Positions 12,401 to 25,018 are shown, numbered from the stretch's first letter. The stretch is DNA of 64,000 nucleotides from Triticum aestivum (GCF_018294505.1 NC_057802.1:549782353-549846352); one strand, 5' to 3'. A program made the numbers and translations. The notes: a model not told the origin generated them from the letters alone.

Positions 12401-12559
12401 GTCTATGCAAAAGTCAACATACCAAGTACCCATCACAAACCCTTATCTCCCGCATTACATTATTTGCCATTTGCCTCTCGTTTTCCTCTCCCCCACTTCA
12501 CCCTTGCCGTTTTATTCACCTTCCTCCCTCTTCTTTTCCCTTTTGCTCTTTCTGCCGTT

Positions 12560-13392
12560 ATGTCTAAAATTGGGGAAATTATTGTCGATAAGGACAATAA
12601 TAATATCATGGAAAATTCTGATGCTCCTGCTAAAGAATCCCCTACCTTACATACAAAAAAATTCCGAATTGGTAGTGGTAACATTATTGGAAAAGGAGTT
12701 ATCCAAGATTTCTTTACTTGTGCCGGTGCTTTGCCTTCTATGGGTAGTTCTATTCTTCATAGAACTAGTAGTCTTGCAGATGCTATCGCCATGCTTGTAG
12801 TTGAACTTGAAAGACAATTTATGCACATGCATCCTTGCATACAGAGGATTTTCCTAGAATTTTCTAACATTGAGCACTCTTCCGTTAAGCGCGCCGCTAC
12901 TATCTTTTTGGATCATGAGTTCAGATTTATTATAAAAGAGGCCAAAGAATCTTTGCGCATTATAGGGTGGACGCTGGACGTTCTCCCATAGAAACTATCT
13001 TATTTGATCAAGAGGAAATAATGCATTTTCAATCTCTAGATTATGTTGCTTTTAATGAAAACCTTAGAAAAAAGGTTCCTACCAATATTCTAGTTGATAG
13101 AATTTCTGAACTTAATGATGATTTTTCTATTCGAAATAATGAGCTAGGATATTCTCTCGAATATAGGCTCACCAAGTTCTATCAAAAGAATGCTTATAAT
13201 GATGAATTGGTTGTGCAATATGAAGGGCCGAAGGAGGAACCTATACCTCCTAAAGTTGATCTTGGGGATTTTTGTCCCATTAAATTTAGCCCTTTTGATT
13301 ACTTTTGCTTGCCACAAAGAAAACTTGCTGCCGAACGTAGAGAGTATGAAATGAGTTTTAATGATCTATCTTATTATTATGGCAATACCTAG
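12560..13392 (+). pseudogene. Single ORF of Gypsy element 2, one frameshift
   Basis: The ATG at 12560 opens a frame to 12991 (MSKIGEIIVDKDNNNIMENS start; a middle part rich in hydrophobic and His residues). The continuation lies in another frame from about 12967 to 13392 (ETILFDQEEIMHFQSLDYVA, ending NDLSYYYGNT), implying a one-base shift near 12965. The combined product would be about 275 residues. I recognise it only as the unknown ORF that occupies the gag position in non-autonomous wheat Gypsy elements of this group. No zinc knuckle, protease or RT motif is visible, and its function is unknown. Confidence 0.65.
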
Positions 13393-16195
13393 ATCTATCC
13401 TTGCTATTATGCCTAGCTAGGGGCGTTAAACGATAGCGCTTGTTGGGAGGCAACCCAATTTTATTTTTAGTTTTTTTTCTTTTTTCTTTTGTTTAGGAAT
13501 AAATATTTGATCTAGCCTCTGGTTACATGTCTTTTTATGTTTTAATTAGTGTTTGTGCCAAGTTTAACCTATAGGATCTTCTTGGATGATAGTTATTTGA
13601 TCTTGCTGTAAATTCCAGAAACTTTCTGTTCACGAAACTAATTGTTAAAAATCACCAGAACGTGATAAAATATTGATTCCAATTGCTGTTGATCAATAAA
13701 CAAATTATATAGGTCGCCTATTTTGGTAGATGTTTTGGAGTTCCAGAAGTTTGCGTTAGTTACAGATTACTACAGACTGTTCTGTTTTTGACAGATTCTG
13801 TTTTTCGTGTGTTGTTTGCTTATTTTGATGAATCTAGGGCTAGTAAAATAGTTTATAAACCATAGAGAAGTTGGAATACAGTAGGTTTAACACCAATATA
13901 AATAAATAATGATTTCATTACAGTAGCTTGAAGTGGTCTTTTGTTTTCTTTCGCTAACGGAGCTCATGAGATTTTCTGCTGAGTTTTGTGTTGTGAAGTT
14001 TTCAAGTTTTGGGTGAAAGATTTGATGGATTATGGAACAAGGAGTGGCAAGAGCCTAAGCTTGGGGATGCCCATGGCACCCCAAGATAATCTAAGGACAC
14101 CTAAAAGCCAAAGCTTGGGGATGCCCCGGAAGGCATCCCCTCTTTCGTCTACTTCCATCGGTAACTTCACTGGGAGTTATATTTTTATTCACCACATGAT
14201 ATGTGTTTTGCTTGGAGCATCTTGTATTATTTGAGTCTTTATTTGTTAGTTTACCACAATCATCCTTGCTGTACACACCTTTTGAGAGAGTCACACTTGA
14301 TTCGGAATTTATTAGAATACTCTATGTGCTTCACTTATATTTTTTGAGCTATATAGTTTTCCTCTAGTGCTTCACTTATATCTTTTAGAGCACGATGGTG
14401 GATTTGTTTTATAGAAACTATTGATCTCTCATGCTTCACTTATATTATTTTGAGGATCTTAAAATAGCATGGCAATTTGCTTTAATTAATATCATGAGAA
14501 ATTTGATGCTTGATAATTGTTTTGAGATATAAAGGTGGTAATATCATAGTTGTGCTAGTTGAGTAATTGTGGAATTGCAAAATACATGTGTTGGAGTTTG
14601 CGATTCCCGTAGCATGCACGTATGGTGAACCGTTATGTAACGAAGTCGGAGCATGAGGTATTTGTTGATTGTCTTCCTTTGTGTGGCGGTCGGGATCACG
14701 CGATGGTTAACTCCTACCAACTCTTCCCCTAGGAGCATGCGTAGTAGTACTTTGCTTCGAGGGCTAATAAATTTTTGCAATAAGTATATGAGTTCTTTAT
14801 GACTAATGTGAGTCCATGGATTATACGCACACTTACCTTTCCGCAATTTTCTAGCCTCTTCGGTACTGTGCATTGCCCTTTCTCACCTTGAGAGTTGGTG
14901 CAAACTTCGTCGGTGCATCCAAACCCCGTGATATGATACGCTCTATCACACATAAACCTCCTTATATCTTCCTCAAAACAGCCACCATACCTACCTATCA
15001 TGGCATTTCCATAGCCATTCCGAGATATATTGCCATGCAACTTTCCACCGTTTCGTTTATCATGACACGCTCCATTATTGTCATATTTCTTTGCATGATC
15101 ATGTAGTTGACATTGTATTTGTGGCAAAGCCACCGTTCATAATTCTTTCATACATGTCGCTCTTGATTCATTGCATATCCCGGTACAACGCCAGAGGCAT
15201 TCATATAGAGTCATATTTTGTTCTAAGTATTGAGTTGTAAGTAAATAAAAGTGTGATGATCATCATTATTAGAGCATTGTCCCAAGTGAGGAAAGGATGA
15301 TGGAGACTATGATTCCCCCACAAGTCGGGATGAAACTCCGGACTAAAAAAAGAGGGGCCACAAAAAAGAAAGAGAAAAGGCCCAAATAAAAAATGAGAGA
15401 AAAAGAGAGAAGGGGCAATGTTACTATCCTTTTACCACACTTGTGCTTCAAAGTAGCACCGTGATTTTCATAATAGAGAGTCTCTCATTTTGTCACTTTC
15501 ATATACTAGTGGGAAATTTCATTATAGAACTTGACTTGTATATTCCAATGATGGGCTTCCTCAAATGCCCGAGGTCTTCGTGAGCAAGCAAGTTGGATGC
15601 ACACCCACTTAGTTTCTTTTTGAGCTTTCATACACTTATAGCTCTAGTGCATCCGTTGCATGGCAATCCCTACTCCTCGCATTAACATCAATTGATGGGC
15701 ATCTCCATAGCCCGTTGATTAGCCTCGTTGATGTGACACTTTCTCCTTTTTTGTCTTCCCACATAACCCCTACCATTATACCTTATTCCACCATAGTGCT
15801 ATATCCATGGCATGCGCTCATGTATTGCGTAAGAGTTGAAAAGGCTAAAGCGCGTTAAAAGTATGAACCAATTGCTTGGCTAAAACCGGGGTCGTACATG
15901 ATATGAATATTTTGTGTGGGGAAGATGGAGCATAGCCAGAGTATATGATTTTGTAGGGATAACTTGCTTTGGCTATGTTATTTTGATAAGACATAATTGC
16001 TTAGTTAGTATGCTTGAAGTATTATTGTTTTTATGTCAACATTAAACTTTTATCTTGAATCATATCAAATCTGAATATTCATGCCCCAATAAGAAGAATT
16101 ATATTGAAATTATGCTAAGTAGCATTCCACATCAAAAATTCTGTTTTTATCACTTACCTGCTCGAGGACGAGCAGGAATTAAGCTTGGGGATGCT
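13393..16195 (+). other. Non-coding internal region of Gypsy element 2
   Basis: About 2.8 kb without a supported gene. It holds the small hairpin motif TTGTTGGGAGGCAACCCAA near 13440 and two copies of AAGCTTGGGGATGC (14057-14070 and 14111-14124) that duplicate the polypurine tract at 16181-16194. Short open frames here (for example 14729-15133 minus) show no family features. Confidence 0.6.
16178..16195 (+). other. Polypurine tract region of element 2
   Basis: ATTAAGCTTGGGGATGCT directly precedes the 3' LTR start at 16196, the position expected for the plus-strand primer. Confidence 0.75.
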
Positions 16196-16811
16196 TGATA
16201 CGTCTCGAACGTATCTATAATTTTTTATTGTTCCATGCTATATTATATTCTGTTTTGGACATTAATGGGCTTTATTATACACTTTTATATTATTTTTGGG
16301 ACTAACCTATTAACCGGAGGCCCAGCCCAGAATTGTTGTTTTTTGCCTATTTCAGAGTTTCGCAGAAAAAGAATATCAAACGGAGTCCAAACGGAGTCCG
16401 AAGGTTTCATTCCGTTTGGACTCCGTTTGATATTCTTTTTCTGCGAAACTCTGAAATAGGCAAAAAAACAGCAATTCTGGGCTGGGCCTCCGGTTAATAG
16501 GTTAGTCCCAAAAATAATATAAAAGTGTATAATAAAGCCCAATAATGTCCAAAACAGAAGATAATATAGCATGGAGCAATCAAAAATTATTGATACGTTG
16601 GAGACGTATCAGTGACCTTGTAGGGATTGACAACCCCTTATCGCGTTGGTTACGAGGATTTATTTGTTTGTGTAGGTGCGAGGAACTCGTTTGTGGTCTC
16701 CTACTGGATTGATACCTTGGTTCTCAAAAACTGAGGGAAATACTTACGCTGCTTTACTGCATCACCCTTTCCTCTTCAAGGGAAAACCAGTGCAGTGCTC
16801 AAGAGGTAGCA
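16196..16811 (+). repeat. 3' LTR of element 2, rearranged into a palindrome
   Basis: The first about 210 bp (16196-16405) match the start of the 5' LTR. They are followed by a reverse-complement copy of the same LTR start (about 16403-16611, ending gacgtatca). The normal final 200 bp follow (16612-16811, starting gtgaccttgtaggg, compare 12172). About 1.1 kb of the LTR middle is missing. The inverted arms could fold into a stem of over 200 bp. Confidence 0.88.
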
Positions 16812-17451
16812 CCTATGCATCTTGTTCATCGTGATCGTAATTATATATATAATTTTTGGCCTTGCGAAGGAGAAAGCATCGCTCAAGCTTGGGGGAGGCT
16901 TAAGTCAATGTTATATTCATGCCCCAATCATGAGCTTCCAAGAGAAATTATTATTCAAAAATTTTATGCTCGGCTTTCTGACAACAATCGTTCCAAGCTC
17001 GATACTTCTTGTACTGGTTTATGATGAGGACTATTGAATTCAGATGGGATTTATTGGAAAGAATTAAACGCAACTCTGAAGACTGGGATCTCGACGAAGG
17101 TAAGGAGTCAGGTATGACACCTAAGTTTGATTGTGTTAAATCTTTTATGGATACCGATGTTTTCCGTGAATTTAGCACTAAATATGGACTTGACTCTGAG
17201 ATAGTAGCTTCTTTCTGTGAATCATTTGCTAATCATGTCGATCTCCCTAAGGAGAAGTGGTTTAATTATCATCCTCCCATTAAAGTAAAAGTAGTTGAAC
17301 CCATCAAAGTTGAAGAAAAAACTATCACTTCTAATGATCCTATTGTTCTGACTACTTATATCGAGAAACCACCTTTCCCTGTTAGAATAAAGGATCATGC
17401 TAAAGCTTCCACTATGGTCAACTAAAGTAATATTAAGACACCCAAAACCCC

Positions 17452-19745
17452 GTGCCTATCGAATCCGATTGGGCACCGATCATGGAGTTTACCTCCGCGG
17501 ATATCTTTCAGCACTCGCCCTTTGGCGACGTGCTAAACTCATTGAGGTCTCTCTCCTTGTCAGGAGACCCTTGGCCAAACTATGTTCGGCTAGAATGGGA
17601 TGCGGACGACGAAGAAATTCGCTCCCCACCCACCACCCACTTAATAGCCACTGTCGACGATTTAACCAACATGCTCGATTTCGACTCCGAAGACATCGAC
17701 GGTATGGACGACAATGCAGGAGACGAACAGGAACCACCGCCCATAGGGCGCTGGACTGCCACCTCAGCATATGATATATACATGGCGGACACCCCAAAAG
17801 AAGGCGATGGCGATAAGACAGCGGAGGATAATCCCCCCAAGAAGCAATCCAAGCACCGACGTCAGCGGTGCCGCTCTACGTCCCGCCATAGCAAAAGCAG
17901 TGATACCGGCACAAGAGACAATAACGCTCCGGATAGTGCCGAAGACGACGACAATCCCCTCCAGCCAAACCTCGAGCGGGAGGATGAACAAGCTAGCCCT
18001 CCAGAACAGGCAGCAGACGGAGAATCAGAGGATGAAAATTACATGCCTCTCTCCGAAGACGAGGTGAGCCTCGGCGACGAAGAATTTATCGTGCCTGAGG
18101 ATCCCGTCAAGCAGGAGCGCTTCGAGCGCCGGCTTATAGCCACAGCAAACAGCCTGAAGAAAAAGCAGCAACAGCTTCAAGCTGATCAAGATCTGTTAGC
18201 GGATAGATGGACTGAAGTCCTGGCGACCAAGGAATACGAACTCGAACGCCCAACCAAGAGTTACCCAAAGCGCAGGTTGCTACCCCAACTCGAGGAGGAA
18301 GCATTCAAACCTACATTACCAGCGTATGATGCGGCTGATCGGCCACCTCGTGACCGAGACAGAGGGGCATATCAGCCCGAAGTCCAGCCCGCACCCCGTC
18401 GCCAGACAAACAAAAACACCAAGGCCCGGGGCAACATGCGGGACCTGCGAGACGTATTGGAAAACAAAGCAGGACATACAAGATCGATCTACGGATCACG
18501 GGGTCGCGCCCCAACGCGTGACGGTGATCGTCACGCCGGATACACTAAAAGCAAGTCCGGCCGGGCCGAATACAGCAGACAAGACTCGTATGAACTGCGT
18601 CGTGACATAGCCCGGCACAGAGGCGCCGCACACCCCCTATGCTTCACCGATGAAGTAATGGATCATGAATTCCTAGAAGGGTTTAAACCCGTGAACATTG
18701 AATCATACGATGGTACTACAGACCCCGCGGTATGGATAGAAGATTTCTTCCTCCACATTCACATGGTCCGCGGGGACGATCTACACGCCATCAAGTACCT
18801 CCCGCTAAAACTCAAAGGGACGACTCGGCATTGGCTGAATAGCTTGCCGGCAAACTCCATCAGAAGTTGGGAGAGCCTGGCAGATGCATTCCTAGACAAT
18901 TTCCAGGGCACTTATGTGCAACCGCCAGATGCTGACGATTTAAGTCATATAACTCGGCAGCCAGGAGAATCGGCCAGGAAATTCTGGACCCGGTTCCTAA
19001 CTAAGAAGAACCAAATTGTTGACTGTCCGGACGCAGAGGCCTTAGCGCCATTTAACATAACATCTGTGACGAGTGGCTCGCCCGGCACCTCGGTTAAGAG
19101 AAGCCAAAATCCATGGCAGCCCTCACAACACTTATGACCCGCTTTTGTGCAGGCGAAGATAGCTGGTTGGCTCGTAGTAACAACACAGCAAGCAAACCTG
19201 GCTCATCAGAGGCCAGGGATAGCAACGGCAAACCACGACGCAACAAACACAAGCGCCGCAAATATGGTGAAAATGCCGAAGATACGGCAGTTAATGCCGG
19301 GTTTAGTGGCTCAAAGTCTGGTCAGCGGAAAGGGCCCCTCAAAAATAACAATTCGGGTCCGTCCAGTCTGGACCGCATACTCGATCGTCAATGCCAAATT
19401 CGTGGCACCCCAGGGACGCCAGCCACCCATATCAACAGAGAATGCTGGGTCTTCAAACAAGCCGGCAGGGCAGGCGCCAAAAACAATAAAGGGGGGTCCC
19501 AAAGCGATGATGGCGACGAAGAGCCCAGATCACCGAACACAGGAGGGCAAAAGAAATTTCCCCCGCAAGTCCAAACGGTGAACGTGGTAAACACCACCCA
19601 AATTCCCAAACCGTACCCGGTACGCACCCCTAGGGATGCCTACTTAACGGAACCATCCATCCCACAATATAAACTAGGGCCGGTCAACCCACACAGATGG
19701 TTCGGTCAACGCCAATCAGGGCAATCCAGCCGAACTAGTCCTTGA
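17452..19745 (+). pseudogene. Fatima-like Gag, one frameshift
   Basis: The capsid precursor. Frame one (17452-19137) has an acidic Ser/Glu-rich N-terminal half and then the retrotransposon gag core (CFTDEVMDHEFLEGFKPV, YDGTTDPAVWIEDF, YLPLKLKGTTRHWLNSLP, FQGTYVQPPDADDL). A shift near 19050-19060 moves the sequence into the frame 19113-19745. That frame carries a Lys/Arg-rich linker, a Cys/His cluster (CQIRGTPGTPATHINREC) in the place of the nucleic-acid-binding knuckle, and a Pro-rich tail leading to the protease domain. Length matches intact relatives apart from the shift. Confidence 0.8.
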
Positions 19746-19782
19746 ACCAATAATTAATGGGTTCCACCTCACACGAGTCCTT

Positions 19783-20286
19783 ATGGACGGAGGCAGCAGT
19801 CTAAACCTGCTTTATCAGGACACAGTGCGCAAGATGGGCATCGGTCATTCGATGATCAAACCCACTACAGCCACTTTCAAAGGTATTATACCAGGTGTGG
19901 AAGCCAGTTATACAGGCTCCATTGCCCTCGAGGTAGTCTTCGGATCACCAGACAATTACCGTACCGAAGAGTTAACCTTCGAAATCGTCCCCTTCTGCAG
20001 TGATTATCAGGCACTGCTCGGACAAACCACGTTCGCTCGATTTAACGCGGTGCCACATTATGCCTACCGTAAGCTCAAGATGCCCGGTCCACGCGGCGTC
20101 ATCACGGTTAAGGGCAAGGCTGACCTTTCCTTCGGTAGCAACAAGTACACCGCTGTCTTAACAGCAGAAGCAATGAGCAGCACCTTGCAGCCGAACCTCG
20201 TGTCGACGGCCAGGCTCCCGTATACCGCCAAAGGACTTCGAACTACTTCACGGCAGCATAGCCCGGCTCATCCAGAGGTCAATTAA
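19783..20286 (+). pseudogene. Retropepsin-like protease domain of the Fatima-like element
   Basis: Aspartic protease that would process the Gag-Pol polyprotein. MDGGSSLNLLYQDTV carries the D-G-G active-site loop typical of plant Gypsy proteases. ALLGQTTFARFNAVPHYAY and KMPGPRGVITVKG are the expected downstream segments. The frame stops at 20286, where intact elements continue into reverse transcriptase; the following 1.1 kb has no RT motifs (no YxDD region). A short gap and stop at 19743-19782 separate it from gag. Probably non-functional. Confidence 0.78.
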
Positions 20287-21382
20287 ACACTCCGGCGAAG
20301 GCCAAGATAGGCCGCATGCAGCGGCTCAACCGCTCTCCGGCACACAAACATTTCTTACATTTCATTTGCAGGCTCACCTTTGCATCGACCAGGACGGGCA
20401 ATATGGAGGCAGCCCGAACGCGCAAGGGATTCCTTAGACGTTCCCCGCGATGAACATCTGACTATACTCCGGATCCGCACGCACCTTCCTCTTTCCTGGT
20501 CTCAGCAGGTGCCACAGTAATATTTCCTTTCCATTATTACCTGTCTTATACGCATCGACGTACTATTCAAATAAAATATGTGGGTTTGTATGATGCTTTT
20601 TTGCTGTCATTTCTTATTAAAACTCTTTTGTCGAGTGGCACCCGTACATCGCGATATGCCTTTAAACGGGCCAGGGGCTTCGTTTTACCCACAATACGGC
20701 AATAAAGTCCAAACACCGTCGTGGAAGTTCGGCACCCCGAACTTATAGCATTATATGCATCAGCTCCGAATCATGTCTTGGGTCAATAGTTGGGTTTGCC
20801 CGGCTCCCATGTTTTGGTACCTTACGTTCCGCTATATCGGCTAAGGTAGCACTGGGAGAACTACTGCGATTGTGTCCCGGTTCTTCCAGAAGAGCACCTC
20901 AGTAGAGAAAGCCGAAAACTGACTGTCATGATACAGCGAGAGCTTGTCAGCTGTTCGAGAAGTCGTAAAATCTTTAAGGATTTTTCCCGCATAATGCCAT
21001 AACCAATGCAGCGTGCGATGGATCGGTTTTTCCTCCAATCAGGTGCTTATAGAGCCCCTAGTACGGTCTTCCGAACACCAGGGGCTGCGCCTACCTTACT
21101 AAAGCTCCTATGGCTAAGTGAGAGTGATAAAGCCCTATAGTCCGATTGCCTGGTTCGTTGTGCTGAGCACCTCCTTCGAAAGACCCAAAACTGGGATAAA
21201 GAGTGCTCAGGTTTATCCCGAACACCCCCGTACTTCTTACGTGGGGGCAGAAGCCGACGACTGGCCAACTCTCAGGTTTAACATATAAAACGGCCGCACA
21301 TGAGGGTAAACTTTTATATAACAGGAAATAAATAATATAAATGTCCCTGTTCAGACATTACAAAGGACGACATGATTCGCAT
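20287..21382. other. Non-coding part of the Fatima-like element
   Basis: Between protease and the antisense ORF. No RT, RNase H or integrase motif was seen on either strand; the pol genes are deleted in this copy or family variant. Confidence 0.6.
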
Positions 21383-24300
21383 TCAAGGAAATATAATGTC
21401 CTTGGTACATAGCTCCGCTGCAAGGTAGGATCCTTTATGGACACTTTCATAATATAATTCGGGCTTGCGGTGCTCCTTCCCCTCTGGCGGCCCTTCGGTC
21501 ATCAGCTTCTCAGCATCCATCTTCCCCCAGTGCACCTTTGCACGGGCGAAGGCCATTCGCACACCCTCTATGCAGACCGACCGCTTGATGACGTCAAGTC
21601 GAGGGCAAGCGCTCACAAGCCGCTTCACGAGCCAGAAGTAGCTGCTTGGAATCGGCTCGGTGGGCCATAGCCGGATAATCAAATCCTTCATGGCTAGTTC
21701 CGCCGCCTTATGCATTTCGATCAGCTGTTTCAGTTGATCGGCAAAAGGCACCGGATAATTCGGTGCCAAATACTGCGACCAGAAGAGCTTATCCGCAGTG
21801 TTCCTTTCTTCGGCCCGGTAGAATTGGGCGGCATCCGATATACTGTGGGGAATCTCCGCAAACACCCCTGGAGAAATCCGAATTCAAAATTAGAAACATA
21901 ATCTTCTCCTCAAAAACTTGCTTTACAAGGAAAAAGCCTTACCCATTGCGATCTTCCTCGCCTCTTGGATCCCCAGCAGGGCACTTTGGGTTTCCCCCGG
22001 GCATTGCTCGTGGCCTGATGCGCCTTGGTGAGTTCGGATTCTTTCTCCGTTAAACTCTGCTCCAAGGTCTCGCATTTCTTCATGGCCTCTTGCAGCTCCT
22101 GCTCAGCTTTAATAACCCTGGCTTCGTACTTCTCACGGAGGGCCTGCTCTGCGGCTGCCTTTTCCTCGGCCTTGGCCACAGCCTTCTTAAGAGCCTCGAC
22201 TTCGGTCATCATCCCTAGAGAAAATCAGGGAACATATTTTATCATACTAGAAATTTGATCGCACTAAACGCGAACAAGACTTGTGCATACCTTGTTTATC
22301 TCCCAACTGCATTTTTAACTGGCCAAGTTCTTCTTTGGCCCGCTCCAGACTTTGATTCAGTCCGGAGATCTCTGCGGTACGAGAGGCATCAGCCGCTATA
22401 GACGCCTGCTTATAACAGAAGAGAAATAGATGTCATTCAATGAGTCTTCCTGCGAACATAAATTTGATCCTCTGTCCGGTTTCTTCTTTCACTGAACAAT
22501 GGATCAGGGGCTACTATCCATACCATGACACTCTTCGAAAAACATACCTCAAAACCTCTTATAAGGCTAATACAGGCTCCATTCAGTCCACTTTCAGCAG
22601 ACTGAATCTTCTCAATCACCGCACCCATAAGGGCACGGTGTTCATCGACGATGGAGGCGCTCTTCAGCGCCACCAACAAAGCATTCGACACCTCTGGTTG
22701 GACAGAGGTTGCCGGTATACCCCCTCCAGCTGAGAGAGGCTGCATGCCTAATTCTGGAGCCGTATTGGTCTCCGGAACTGCATCCGGCTGGGAGCCGAAT
22801 TCAAGATGGCCCCCGCCGTCAGCTCCCATGGGAATTTGCTCCCCCATGTGTTCAGCCCCTGAAGTTTGACCTCCAGGTGCCGTCTTCACAGTCTTTTACT
22901 CTCCTCCTTGGCCGGGGTCCCTCTGGGATGAAGCCTCGGTGGTATTCACCTGTTTGAAGGAAGGGGCCTTCGGGGGCGTCCCGCTTTCCATAGCATCCGA
23001 GCTCAGCGAATCCTCGGATGAGGATTGTTCGGTACGGGACCTCACCGGACTACAAAACATATGGCTCAGGTTAAAATATTACGCCATGATGAGTTTGGAC
23101 GCATAAACGTGTTCGGATTGTATATACTCACGGGTTCACCAGGGGCTGGGCCCTGGGATCCCACGCCGGGCCGCTGTCGGCGGTGGCAGTGGACTCCTCC
23201 GGAAGAGGAGCTTTTCCCCTTTTGGGCGACTCGGCCTCCAAGTGTGCGGAGGCCATTCTCTTCTTTCTTTCCCCCGCAGGGGATTCATCTTCTTCCTCCT
23301 CCTCGTCCTTTTCGGAGGCGGAACGGGCATCAGAGCCTTTGGATATTGTATCCGAAGTGCCGCGGTGACGAAGGCCGACCCGGGTCTTCTTGGCCCCCTT
23401 CTCGGCCGTCTTCTTCGGCACCTTGTAAGGCGCCGGGACCAGCATCTTCGTCAGAAGTGGGACGGCCGGTTCTTCGGGCAGTGGGGCCGGACAATGGATC
23501 CGCTCCGCCTTCTTCGTCCAGCCCTAGGAGAGTTGTAGAAAACACATTAAGCGCTTCCCTAGGGTTATGCGGATAAAAATTACGATTACTTACCGAACTT
23601 GCAGGGCGGGACAGTTGGTACCCGCGGTCTTCGGCGGAGTCTGGGCATGATTTGCTGGACATGAAGACGACCTTCCAGATGTCATTGTGCGAGGAGCCGA
23701 AAAGCTCTCTCAAGGTTTGGTGCTTGGCCGGATCGAATTCCCATAGATTGCAAGACCGGTGTTGACAAGGCAGGATCCAGCGAACTAACATCACCTGGAC
23801 CACATTGACAAGTTCAATGTTCTTGTCTCCCATATCTTTAACGTGCGTCTGGAGCACCGACAATTCGTCGGACGAGGACCAGTTTAGGCCCTTCTTGACC
23901 CAGGATGTAAGCCGCAGGGGGGCACCGGATCGAAACTCAGGAGCGGCGGCCCATTCCGTGCCGCGTGGCTCGGTGATGTAAAACCACGGCTGTTGCCACT
24001 CCTTGACGGAATCGTTAAAGGTGCCTGTTGGCCATGTAACGTTGGGCATCTTGCTCACCATAGCGCCCCCGCACTCGGCGTGCTTGCCACCCACTACCTT
24101 GGGCTTCACATTAAAAATCTTCAGCCATAAGCCGAAATGTGGCGAGATGCGGAGAAAAGCCTCGCACACGACAATGAATGTCGAGATGTTGAGGAAGGAA
24201 TTAGGGGACAAATCGTGAAGATCGATCCCATAATAATACATGATGCCGTGAACGAACGGGTGGAGGGGAAACCCTAGCCCACGGACAAAGTGAGGGAGGA

Positions 24301-24463
24301 ATACAACCCTCTCGTGGGGTTCCGGAGTAGGGACGATCTGTCCCGCCGTCGGGAGACGATGGCTGATTTTCTTGGCCAGATACCCGGCCTCCCGAAGCTT
24401 TTTGATATCCTTCTCCCGGACGGTAGAGGCCATCCCTTTGCTTCCTGCTCCGGATCTGGACAT
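21383..24463 (-). pseudogene. Spliced antisense ORF of the Fatima-like element (putative gypsy-type transposon domain)
   Basis: Six or more exons on the minus strand. Exon 1 runs from the ATG at 24463 (MSRSGAGSKGMAS) to 23594 with donor G|gtaagt. It contains the plant 'putative gypsy type transposon' domain (PF04195-like: FVRGLGFPLHPFVHGIMYYY, VCEAFLRISPHFGLW). Exon 2 (23523-23132, donor gtgagt) is Glu/Lys/Ser-rich. Exon 3 starts at 23049 and has an in-frame TAA at 22896-22898. Later pieces (22889 to about 22548, about 22408-22292, about 22215-21950) include a clear Ala/Glu/Lys-rich coiled coil. The last piece ends with a stop at 21383. The phases I checked at exons 1-3 agree. Such antisense ORFs are known in Tat-lineage elements; their function is unknown. 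The TAA suggests this copy is dead. Confidence 0.7.
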
Positions 24464-25018
24464 TTTTGGAAGGCCTTTGTGGGCAGAAAAGATGAACGCT
24501 TGGGCGCTGGAGCTTGGGCGGAGGGGAATGGATCGGGAAGAAGAAAGCATGGGTGCGAAGGGGAGTCCTTATCCCCTTATAAAGGGAGCAGGCATACTGC
24601 GCCTCCCCACTTGCCTGGTAAAACAGCTTATTCCCCAAGCGCCGTAATTGATGGCGCGGCTGGGTTACCCACACCCGTATTGATGAGAATCCCGTGATAA
24701 GGGGACACGATCTCTGCTTCGACAAGTCGTGCCAAGAAAACCGCCTCGCAATATCTGCAATGGCTGGTAGAGAAAAACGGTTCGAATAATGACTGGGCCA
24801 TGGTGTGGTGTCATGCTGCAGAATGTGTCAGTAGATTAGATTTTTGGACATATTATTATTCTCTCTTCGGTGGTAGGTGGAATTTGTTTTGCAGAGCCGG
24901 ACACTATCCTTGTGTTCAAAATCTTCTATGGAGTATTCGGAGGAAGAACCCGCCTTGCAATGCCGAAGACAATCTGCGCGCCGGACTCATCGTCATTGAA
25001 GCCTGGTTCAGGGGCTAC

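Larger units (their letters stand above)
10816..16811 (+). mobile_element. Gypsy-type LTR retrotransposon 2, non-autonomous, inserted in gag of element 1
   Basis: Perfect target duplication CCTAT at 10811-10815 and 16812-16816. It has a 5' LTR 10816-12371, an intact tRNA-Asp primer site, one degenerate ORF, a long non-coding region, a polypurine tract and a rearranged 3' LTR 16196-16811. No protease, RT or integrase is present, so replication would depend on proteins from a relative. Its LTR start (TGATACGTCTC) is related to that of element 1. Confidence 0.9.
10444..17425 (+). pseudogene. Gag of Gypsy element 1, frameshifted and interrupted
   Basis: The structural capsid protein precursor of the retrotransposon. 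The ATG at 10444 is followed by an in-frame stop after a T run; a shifted frame carries PRPVEQRVAPQP and the gag core (KVFPLSLKGEALTWYRL, KRLKLEFHQKFYP) up to 10815. Element 2 is inserted there with the CCTAT duplication, and the frame resumes at 16815 (NFWPCEGESIAQAWGRLKSM, an expected gag segment). A second shift near 17010-17030 leads to FMMRTIEFRWDLLERIKRN and a C-terminal part ending at 17425. No zinc knuckle is visible. The interval includes 6 kb of nested element. Confidence 0.8.

Noticed and set aside
23025..23576. 183-codon plus-strand frame
   Set aside because: Shadow of the spliced antisense ORF on the opposite strand.
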